Assembly (NCBI GenBank): GCA_963682025.1
Contig: OY821517.1
Location: forward strand, 96,145,946 to 96,209,945
From: Cordilura impudica
Taxonomy: Eukaryota; Arthropoda; Insecta; Diptera; Scathophagidae
DNA: 64,000 bases
Direction: 5' to 3'
The position numbers were made by a program, and so were the translations under genes. The notes under the pieces were generated by a model. It searched no databases, was not told the origin of the DNA, and saw only the letters and a program-made list of their open reading frames with translations. Below are positions 10,383-19,117 of the stretch, piece by piece (position 1 is the first letter of the stretch; each line of letters opens with the position of its first letter).

Positions 10383-11428
10383 TTTTCTGATTAAATTCAC
10401 CAACAATTTACGTATCACAATATCCGGTTTTTACTTCCTTTTTAAATGTGTTGTTCTAATACAATTAGTTACTGGAATCCTGAAAATTAAGTTTCGAAAC
10501 ATTCTATACTGCTTTCCACTTAGTTGTACAAATTGAAATTGTTAATTTGATTTGTATAAAGACATTGAAAATAGTCAGTTTAATTTACATACAGACATTG
10601 GTTGGTAAACTGAACTTGTTATGTTTATAGGGTTGTTCTGGAGGAGAATGGAAAAAGAAATTGTTTTACCTAACGTAAAAAGTCTGGCGGTAACCGAATT
10701 CCAACAAATTCTTTTTCTGTGTGCATATAAATTGTGCGTTACATTTAAAAATTTCTTCAAATTAGTCTTGGATATTTTTGTTTTGCCATATATCACTAAA
10801 TATACGGATACTAACTTTAATATAACTGCTACATATTTTTATCTTAGTAAGTTTGTAATACGTTAATCTGAAGATAGATTAATAAAAGAAATACAACAAA
10901 TACATTTAAGAATTTGAAGTCGCTGTATGCGGGCTGGTAAATATAACCCATACAAATAGTTTTGGAAAAATTTTTAATTTTTTACAAAATAGAAATTCAT
11001 CTTTACGTGCAGCCCGCTAAATAATTTGAAAGATTTAAATGAACATATATTAAATTTTTCATAACTATCCTACAAATATGTAGCAGAAATAAACGTCAAA
11101 GCAATAGAAGAAATATAATGATCTACATAACATCGAAACAAACCGGGTTTTCGATTATTTTTAAAATCGAATATTACAAAAGCTTCCGAAAAAATGTGTT
11201 CTCAAGGAATTCCTTTTGTGTGGCATTTATTTTGAATTTTTTGTAAAATGTAATATTTTAACCGCGGTTTTTGGCTATTCGATAAACTATAAACCCGATT
11301 AAAAAATTAAATTGCAGAGCTGCGATATTTGGAAAAAATAAAAGGGAAGCAAAATTAAATTTACTTTATAAATATATTTTTTTGTAGAAACAACTAAAAT
11401 TTTTGGTGTTTTTGGCTATTTCTTTGTC
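10383..11428. other. AT-rich stretch without recognised gene
   Basis: No conserved coding block or terminal repeats are recognisable. Short open frames (for example 10621-10866 on the plus strand) have low-complexity, hydrophobic AT-driven translations. It may be decayed element DNA or the flank of the Transib insertion at 11434. Confidence 0.5.
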
Positions 11429-11470
11429 CGCCGCACAGTGGACCATTTGACGAGAAGGCGGTCAAAAATC
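11429..11470. repeat. Transib left terminal inverted repeat plus target duplication
   Basis: CGCCG at 11429-11433, then CACAGTG at 11434-11440. The heptamer is identical to the consensus V(D)J recombination signal heptamer, in line with the known Transib-RAG1 relationship. It pairs with 13518-13554. Confidence 0.9.
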
Positions 11471-12066
11471 TATAACTTTTGATTGGATTGGAACTTTGAT
11501 ATGCCGTTTTTTCTGTTTGGTAGGTGAGACTTTAGCCTTTAAGTGTTGCTATAAAACGTAATTCTCGACCAAAAATGAAAAAAGTTACGGAGGATTTAAA
11601 ATACATTTTCATTTGTAGTTGAATTTTAGTACAAAAGTGAAGTGTTAAAAGGTAAAACAAGGTTTTTTTTAATATAATGTCTTATTTTTTCAGTTAATTT
11701 TACAACTAGTACTTTTTAACAATTTTTTAAGTTAATTTTTTCAGAAAATGCCAAACTTTGGCCCCCGTAAACTTTTTAGTCCTAATGTGCACAAGGGCCA
11801 AAGGGTGTTTTTGTTTTGAAAGATCCCGAGTTAAAATATAATTTATTAAGCAATTTTTATGGTAAATTTATGAAATATAACAATTTTTATTGTAAATTTA
11901 CAAAATATATAAATTTTTAAATCAAGAAAATTATTTAACTATATAAAAAAAAAGTGTAACTTATTGTTAGTTTAATGAAAAAGTACTTTAAATCAACCAA
12001 TTTTAGTAAAAATTTCTTCTAAATAGCCTTGATTTTCATCTTCTAGAAGTTGTTTAGCTTCTTCGT

Positions 12067-12380
12067 CTAATTCATATATGGATCTGAAGTGCACAATAAA
12101 ATAGTGATAAGGTCTTCATTAGTACAACATCTGGACATTTTCCTTGTGTTGTGCGCGCGAAAGAATCTGTAGTATTTGTTCCTTTTTTCTTGCTCTTCTT
12201 CAGATGGATCTCCTATTGGTAGCATATTGGTACAAAATTTTATGAACTGTGGATGGCATACATCTCCAAGAGTATTTTTCATTATAAAGTATAGATGTGA
12301 TAGATGCTGCAGTTTCCGGATCGGAAAAAAATCTCCTTGCAGTATTTGCATCATTTGTGTTACCTTCCCCTTGTTTTGAT
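12067..12380 (-). pseudogene. Transib transposase, C-terminal fragment
   Basis: The 95-codon minus-strand stretch contains LPIGDPSEEEQEKRNKYYRF, then HNTRKMSRCCTNEDL and LLCTSDPYM. This LPIG..SEE..RNK and TSDP pattern is the conserved C-terminal region I associate with insect Transib transposases, which are RAG1-like DDE enzymes; the SEE segment lies near the catalytic glutamate. It is separated from the middle fragment at 12815-13050 by a DINE insertion. A matching plus-strand relic occurs at 44520-44950. The family assignment also rests on the flanking termini. Confidence 0.7.
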
Positions 12381-12423
12381 TGGCCGATTACGAGGCCTAG
12401 CTGTAGATATTTTTGTTGAATTT

Positions 12424-12796
12424 GTTATACCCTATACCACTATGTGGTTTGGGTATAATGACTTTGTGCTGCTGTTTGTAACAACCAAAAATATTTGACC
12501 TAGACCCATCTTTAATTATACCGATCGAATCAGAATCACTTTCTGAGTTGATTTAACAATGTCCGTCCGTCCGTCCATCCGTCCGTCCGTCTGTGTGTCC
12601 ATGTAAAGCTTGTAATCAAACTGCAGGTCGCAAATATGAATATATTTTGACGAAAATTAATAAAAATCCCACTCAAATTTGGTTTTTGCTTATTTTCAAT
12701 GTCCAGTTAGTTGGGCCTATGAGATAGGGTTTCTAAACGCATGGTATAGGGTATCGTATAGTCGGTCTAGACCGACTATAATTTTCTTACTTGTTT
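12424..12796 (+). mobile_element. DINE-1-like element with internal deletion
   Basis: Head (subterminal repeat 12427-12438, CGTC run 12563-12592) is joined directly to the tail at about 12650, after which come the repeat at 12743-12754 and perfect palindrome at 12759-12778. About 400 bp of the middle is missing compared with 3582-4352. It is nested in the Transib element. Confidence 0.85.
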
Positions 12797-12814
12797 TTTG
12801 TTTGCTTTCTTTTT

Positions 12815-13050
12815 TCATAATTTTCTTTGTTTTTTCTCACTGTTTCGCCTAACGGACCAAATCATAACCCAATTTAAGAATATGACATTCCAAATTCGTA
12901 GGCTTCTTTAAAACTACCATCTTCTGGTGGGGGTTGGCTTAATTGACTTGATGTCTTTTGGTATATAATGCAGCCTGAGTTTGACTTTGTTCCAGTTAAA
13001 GCTTGTGCAACTTTTCCATCAATCTTTGTGAGACACATTTTAATATACAT
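12815..13050 (-). pseudogene. Transib transposase, middle fragment
   Basis: Minus-strand reading gives CLTKIDGKVAQALTGTKS, a cysteine-poor remnant of the usual zinc-binding CxxC block, then EAYEFGMS. This resembles the DGKVCNALTDT...CYxCG..FGLS region between catalytic aspartates of Transib transposases. Stops at the end of the piece and loss of both zinc cysteines show decay. It continues in sense into 12067-12380 once the DINE copy is removed. Confidence 0.6.
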
Positions 13051-13517
13051 TTTGTATATAATTTTAATATATGATGTGGTATAGGAGTATAAGGGAGGGT
13101 TTGGACTATAGAAGAGTGCAAGATTTTTTCTGACTGCTTTTGACTGGCAGGAGTTATGCTCTATTAAGTAGGAGATTTTCGGAAAATTTTGACCTTTTTT
13201 ATAAAATTTTTGTTTTAAATTTCGGAATGACTCATTGACATTATTTTTTTAATTTTAATAGGATGGAAACCACAAAATTACACAAAATTTATTTGACTTC
13301 AAAATCTTTTAAATCAAAAAAGTTACAGTCATTCAAAAATAAAAATTTACAAAGAAATTTTTAATTTTATCAAAATACTGAGAAAGCCCATTTTCGAAAC
13401 CCTGTTCGCTGTGATATAGTTTAGATAGAGTCGCAATTTTTTGGCTCCCGAGGTATAATAGTATTTACTTTCAAATGAATAACATAACTTTAAAATCAGC
13501 AACAAAAAAAAAAAAAT

Positions 13518-13559
13518 GATTTTTGGCCGCCTTCTCAAAATAGGGTCCACTGTGCGCCG
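13518..13559. repeat. Transib right terminal inverted repeat plus target duplication
   Basis: Reverse complement of the left end with a few differences and a short length change after the first 11 bases; CACTGTG ends at 13554 and CGCCG follows at 13555-13559. Confidence 0.9.
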
Positions 13560-13949
13560 TAGCTTGGGCTCCACATTAACTTGAAAAACCAACCCCTATT
13601 TCGGCGTGAAATATTTACTATCTTTTTGTTAAAATCTGCATTATGTTTAAAACCATTTTCGGTCTAGACCGACTATGTGATACCGTCCAACTTATTGGAT
13701 ATAAATAATAATCATAAACCAAATTTGAGTGGACTTTTTTTAGTTATTTTTTTGCCTGCAAAATTGAAAAAGTTCATATCGGATGTTTTATATATATGAG
13801 GACTAGGTTGAGAAATGCAGCGATCCTGCAAAAACATATACAAATCAGAAAAAAAATCTGTGCAATATTTATGTTTTTGATAGGCTTAAGTGAAGATCGG
13901 GAAGAAGCTTGATATGGAGGCTAACTATGACTAAGAAATGTCGTATACG

Positions 13950-13989
13950 TATACGACGTATACTATACGTATATATACGTATACGTATT
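13950..13989. repeat. TACGTATA-rich palindromic cluster
   Basis: Overlapping GTATACGTATAC and TATACGTATA palindromes within 40 bp, inside the diverged DINE copy. Other DINE copies lack it, so it is a local expansion. Confidence 0.7.
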
Positions 13990-14531
13990 ATATTTGGAAA
14001 TATTCACAATCACAATTTGAATGAGTTCTTTATAATAATTTGGTTGTTATGGCAATTTCAGTCGATCATGTAGGGGCAATTTGTATGGGGACTTGGTCTG
14101 AACATGCACCGCTTTTCGCAAATTTCAATATCGTAGTTTGATTGAAAAGTTCACATTGACACCCAGACGGACAGATGGACAGACGAACGGACGACCATTG
14201 ATAAATCGACTCAGAAGGTGATTCTCAGTCGGTCGGAATAATAAAAGTTGGGTCTAAGTGAAATATTTAGGGTAGTTACAAACATCAACACAAAATCATT
14301 AAGGTTGTTCACGGTAGGCTGGTTATCAGCTTATTTGGTCATAAAATTAAAAATAACCTCTGGGCATAGTGAACACCCTTAAATGTTGGTTATCTACTTA
14401 TTTTTTCTAATCAGCTGTTCGATAATTTGGTTCTGACATAAAATAAAATCAAAATCAATTTACAATTGAAATTGTTTGTAAAATACCTAAGCAGAGCATA
14501 AAACAACAAATTATAGACTTTGGAATAAATA

Positions 14532-15661
14532 TATGTATTTCGGAAATTGACTCAATTGAAGGTAAGTAATCGGCAATTTATACGATGCATATATTAAGGA
14601 TTTTGCGTTTATAGACATAGCTTTCCCCGACCATTGCCACGATGCCATTGATGGTGAAATTGATGAACTAATGGACGATTTAACAACAATCAGCTTTTCT
14701 CGATGAGGAGATGAGCTATATGTGCCGAAATCTAAATGCTACGGGTTAACAAAAGCCAATTCGCTCGTCTTATAAGTATATTTTCAAATGATATAGCCTT
14801 TCAGTGTCCAAGTATGAATTTGCAAATGCCCGTGGATCTGCAACTCGCAATCGTGTTGTACCGTTTAGGCTCATCGGGAGTAAGTGCTGCAATGCGAAAA
14901 ATTCCAACAACGTTTGGAGTTGGAGATGGTGGTACTCTGACTAAAATTACCGAAAGAGTGTTTTCTGCAATTTTAAGAAAAATTACAGATTACTTTTGTT
15001 GTTCCAATCCGACAGAGCGTCGTCAACTTGTTGCTCAGACATACTTGTCAACTTGTTGCTACCATATTGTATTGGTTACATAGATGGAAGCGAGATTAAG
15101 GTGGCTCAAAAAGTCAACAGAAACCATGAGGTATATTTCTCTCGCCAACGAATATACTCAATAAAGCTGCAAGTTATGTGTGACCATAAACTGCGAATAA
15201 TGCACGCAGAAGTGGGTAGTCCTGGAAGCTACCACGATTCCAAAATATTTAAGAAATCGCTTATTGGAACTAACACCGCTCGCTTATTTTGTGGAGAAGA
15301 ATGGATTGCAGGAGATTCCGCATATCAGTTGAAAAAACACTTGATAACACCATATCGAAGTAATTCAACTTTAGTGGATACTCAACAACAAGCTGAATTC
15401 AACAAAAGACACAGCCAATACCGTGTTAGGGTAGAAAATTGTTTTGGAATCCTTAAGGAAAAATTTTGCAGCTTGAAAGAAATGCGTATTAAAATTAAAA
15501 ATGAAAAGAGTCAAGTATTTTTTAATAAATGGATACTCGTCTGCTGTGTGCTCCATAATATTTTGTTGGAAGACCGCAATTTTTCACAATTTGAAAATGC
15601 AGCTGACGAAACGAGCGAAGTTCAATACGATATTGCTGCTATTGTAGCACCTACACCGTAG
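14532..15661 (+). pseudogene. Harbinger transposase (HARBI1-like, DDE_Tnp_4)
   Basis: A probable first exon ends at 14561 and an intron with GTAAGT and TATAG borders spans 14562-14614. The second exon gives an acidic segment, then helix-rich LRVNKSQFARLISIF and LQLAIVLYRLGSSG (14736 onward), then YIDGSEIKV (15079 onward, first catalytic aspartate), GSPGSYHDSKIF, IAGDSAYQLKKHLI and the glutamate block RVENCFGILKEK, ending with CCVLHNILLE. This is the HARBI1-type nuclease order. A stop at 14704-14706, a shift before 14736 and another between 15040 and 15070 inactivate it. Near the last one, a 14-bp sequence is repeated (15022-15035 and 15047-15060). In the family it works with the Myb-like partner encoded on the other strand. 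Confidence 0.9.
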
Positions 15662-15741
15662 CTCAAAAGACAAGCACTTTATAATTTAATGCTCCACTAA
15701 AGACACTTTTTGAAATTAATTTTATAATAAAAAACATTTCT

Positions 15742-16753
15742 TTATTTATTATTTTTGTATTTCATTTCTATTTCATACATTTTTAATCTTTCGTTTTGTT
15801 CCAGTTGTAATTTTTTTATTTCAAAATCATTCTGAGTCTTTTCCTTTTCCATTTCAGGTTTTTTTTTCATCTTCTTTTGCCCACTCGAACTTTTCGCTTT
15901 CTAATTTGAGTTGTTTTTCTCGAAAGTTTCCTCGCTGAGCTTCCATCGCCGCCATTTTATCAAAGCAAGTATTTTGAGCTCTACGCTTCACTTTCTGAGA
16001 AAATGGTATATCTGCCGAAGAGGTTGTTGGTTCATCACTTAGTTGACTGTCATCTTCGATGTCGGTTACATCAAGTAGACAATAGTCCAACCCATCGCTC
16101 GATGTGTCCATTACCACAACCTCAATTTCCTTTGTTTTTGAGAAAATGTCTGAGAGCTGCTCATAATGGGGACATATTTTAAGCACCTTATCTGCACATA
16201 TACCAAAAATATATAACAATTAGCTTGCACAAACCAACACAGACAAATAGTTTACCTTTGACGGTAGTTGCACCATCATCCTCTTCCACTCCAGCGCCTG
16301 TAGAACTGCTCCATGCATCAGACTTTTGAAAAGTGCCTTTAAGGTGCCGAACTTTGCATTTAAGAATACTCCAGGTTGCATTAATTTTTGTTTCTTCTAA
16401 CAATTTTTTGTAATACAGCTGGGCGGTTGGTTTCTGCTATTTAATATTCAAAAATGAAGTAATTATCATGTATAAATGTATATCTGCGTTATCATTGTCA
16501 AACTGTCTAACATACTATAGAATTACTACCATGGAACTGTTTCACATGATAGTTATTAAAAAAAACTCACCTTGATATTTCTATGCACCTGCATATAGTT
16601 TAGCACCTTTTTGATTTCTTCTTCTGTCCATTTCTTGACTTCATTTTCCCGTTTTCGCTTACGATTTTCATTAGACACTGGAAAAGGAATATAAATGAAA
16701 TATTAATTTATATTTTTGTTTTGAAACAAACTATTTTTCTTACCTGTGCTCAT
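15742..16753 (-). pseudogene. Harbinger Myb/SANT-like DNA-binding protein, four exons
   Basis: A minus-strand model fits cleanly: exons 16753-16744, 16677-16571, 16433-16256 and 16191-15742, with GT..AG introns of 66, 137 and 64 nt and consistent phases. The product starts MSTV, then KKWTEEEIKKVLNYM and TWSILKCKVRHLKGTFQKSD, a trihelix Myb/SANT-like domain, then CPHYEQLSDIF, an acidic linker and a lysine/glutamate-rich coiled-coil tail. In Harbinger elements this protein brings the transposase to the terminal repeats. A run of nine A's (15861-15869 region) puts a TGA at 15854-15856; with eight A's the reading would continue to a stop at 15742-15744. I infer a single-base expansion truncates the coiled coil. 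Confidence 0.85.
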
Positions 16754-17071
16754 TTTTATTTTTTTTAATAAACAAAAAACAGATGTAAATACCAGAGCTA
16801 CCAACATTGAATATAAAATTTGAGATGCCATTTGCTAAAAATTTGTTTTTTTTGTGCTGCCACTAAGTCAAATTTGTAGTATTTTCCAACACTACAAATA
16901 AGCATATAACCACATAATCTCTAGACAAGGGTGTAGGTTACGCAATGTTGGTTATTTTATTTCAATGCATTTTGTTGTTGTTGATATAAGCATTTAACCA
17001 CATAACCTGATAACCAGCCTACCGTGAACAACCTTATTATACCGTAATTACGTAGTGGTATAAGGTGTAAC

Positions 17072-17442
17072 AACAGCCATTTCAGAAGTTGTACGTCAAA
17101 TAATTGAATAAGAATTTGATAATATACATATGTGTGTACTATTTAAAACCAAGTGTTGCCGTACCATATTAACGTTATTTTGTCAAGTCTTTGAGAAATA
17201 GTTTTAAATTTACTTGTGCAAGATATGTTAGATTTGGCATTGATTATACAGGAAAAATTTTACAATCTGGCAAATATGCGAGAACAACGTTTAAACGTAT
17301 TTAGTACGAATTATGTTTGAAATGCCAAAAAAAAAAAATAAATATCTTGAATTCTTGAAAATATGATATCTTATATCTTAAAAGAATTTATGAATAAACT
17401 TTGCATTCACGATTTTTTTCAATATTTTTCTTCTCTCAGACA
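17072..17442. other. AT-rich stretch, nothing recognised
   Basis: No coding block, terminal repeat or RNA gene recognised between the DINE end and the small Helitron. Confidence 0.5.
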
Positions 17443-17831
17443 TCTATAACTAGAGTTCTAATTAACGTAGGCTGTTGACATAGCTCTAAGAACACTCAGT
17501 GGTTCAAGCTCCTTCTTTTGAGCTACCAACTGCTTAAATTCGTTGGGTTTGAGGAAAGTTATGCGTGGAAAATCAACTTTACTTTTACTGTACGTTAACT
17601 TATCTTGGCATATTTTGGCATTACTGTACGTTAACTTCTCTTGGCAAATTAGTTGGGTTTGAAGAAAGTTCTGCGTGGACAATCAGCTTTACTTTTACTG
17701 TACGTTAACTTCTCTTGGCATATTTTGGCATTACTGTACGTTAACTTCTCTTGGCAAATTTTGGTATTATATTATAAAAATTAATATAATATAATATAAT
17801 ATAATGCTGCGGAGCAGCAGGGGTCCTCTAG
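17443..17831 (+). mobile_element. Short non-autonomous Helitron
   Basis: Begins A|TCTATAAC at 17443 and ends at CTAG (17828-17831) followed by T. The hairpin GCTGC-GGA-GCAGC at 17806-17818 lies 9 nt before the CTAG. A TC start, hairpin plus CTRR end and insertion between A and T are Helitron hallmarks. No coding capacity. Most of the body is a tandem repeat. Confidence 0.75.
17542..17761. repeat. Tandem repeat, 2 x 110 bp with nested 25-35-bp units
   Basis: TTGGGTTTGA begins at 17544 and again at 17654. Within each unit TACTGTACGTTAACTT occurs twice, so the array is repeat within repeat (four short units). Confidence 0.85.
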
Positions 17832-19117
17832 TATTGTATACAAAATATTTCAAATTAGGAAAACTGATAATGTTTTCTAGTGATAAAACTTGTAAGATGA
17901 ATATTTTTTATTAATTCAAATTTAGAATTCTCATAGAAAAACTGCGAAAATTTTAAGTGTTGCAGAAAAATATTGTGAAAATCTGATATGTTTTTAAAAA
18001 AATATATAAATGGATATATCATAAATTACAGAATTTAGAAGATCAACAATAACAAGAACAACATATTTGTTAAATATTTTTTTTTAACTTGTTATTTGAA
18101 ATATTGGGACCTATGAAACCGATCTTGACGATTTTAAACTTCAACGACCACTAAAGTTGAGTAACCTAGCTGATCTATTAAGGAGATATGGACAGATTGG
18201 CATTGCTATATCAACTCTGCTTGTTTTAAGGATTCAGATTATATATATCTTATTGGGTCCAGATTTTTCTCTTCTAATTATTGCAAACGGAACGGCAAAC
18301 TTATATGAACTCTCTGTGAAGGGTGTAAGTAAAAAAAAACCTTTAAGAATATATTTATTGTACTCATAACAAATTCCGAAAACTTATACACATAGCAAAA
18401 ATATTGGTTGGAGATCAGTTACCACTAGAAAAATTTATTAAGGTAATAAGAATTTTTATTGTAATTCTTCAATAATTAAAAATACTATAGATTTTCATCA
18501 ATAACAATCGCTTGAAAATAGCCAATATAAAATGAAGGTAACTATAAAAACAAATTTAGTTCCGATTACCATTCAAAGTATTTAAACATATAATAAAACT
18601 GATTTAATTGGAGCAACTTAATAAAGACGTTATAAAGAGTTAGTGCTGTTACTTGAAATATAAATGAGCACAGTTTTTGCAAGTTTCGTTGCCTTCACAG
18701 AAGTTGTATTGATAGGAATGTTGTTGTAAAAATCAGCAATTCAAAAATAAATAGCACATATCGTTAAAAATTGTTTTTACCAATATCAATTCAATATTGA
18801 TACCATTTATTCTTTCAGGAATATTTGTAGTCAATATATGCGGATAAGTTATAATTCTAAATTGCCGAAATAACTACATCTTTTAGAACTTAATTGTAAA
18901 GTATGTATAAGGGAACTGGTGATTATTACATATTTTGCTTCATCAAAATAAAATGTTTAATAAAAAAAAAAAAAATAAGTATTATTAAAAAAAATTTAAT
19001 TTCTATATTTCATATCAGTAACAACCTCTATAAATGGTTGTCACAATCAATAAATAAAATAAAAAATTCCATTGTATCAATACATGCTACGATTCATACA
19101 ATCGAATTTATATATAA
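17832..19117. other. AT-rich stretch, nothing recognised
   Basis: No coding block recognised. The open frames at 18157-18369 and 18903-19160 translate to AT-driven low-complexity peptides without known motifs. Confidence 0.5.

Larger units (their letters stand above)
11434..13554 (-). mobile_element. Transib DNA transposon, decayed, with both termini and CGCCG duplication
   Basis: Left terminus CACAGTGGACC at 11434 and right terminus GGTCCACTGTG ending at 13554 start inverted repeats of about 37 bp with a shared inner GAGAAGGCGG block. Both sides are flanked by the 5-bp repeat CGCCG (11429-11433 and 13555-13559). Transib elements use a CACWRTG end and 5-bp CGNCG-type target duplications. Transposase relics on the minus strand agree. 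A DINE copy at 12424-12796 is nested inside. Without it the element is about 1.75 kb, shorter than an autonomous Transib. Confidence 0.9.
14301..17035 (+). mobile_element. PIF/Harbinger DNA transposon, full length
   Basis: Terminal inverted repeats of about 29 bp (AAGGTTGTTCACGGTAGGCT and onwards at 14301; its complement ending at 17035) flank 2,735 bp. A 3-bp duplication ATT lies at 14298-14300 and 17036-17038; removing one copy restores the interrupted DINE sequence, which confirms the ends. Inside are the two genes usual for this superfamily, transposase and a Myb/SANT-like protein, in convergent orientation. Both have limited damage, so the insertion is fairly recent. Confidence 0.92.
13660..17070 (-). 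mobile_element. DINE-1-like element, inverted, split by Harbinger
   Basis: The tail half-palindrome (13660-13677) and core run to 14300; the TATACC head continues at 17036-17070 after the Harbinger insertion. Joining 14300 to 17039 restores the family sequence around TCATTATACC. The copy is diverged and its terminal palindrome is cut in half. Confidence 0.8.

Noticed and set aside
15371..15556. Minus-strand frame opposite the Harbinger transposase
   Set aside because: It is antisense to conserved transposase blocks and has no motif of its own.
17542..17761. Regular short repeats resembling a CRISPR array
   Set aside because: The units are long tandem duplications without unique spacers, and the DNA is eukaryotic.
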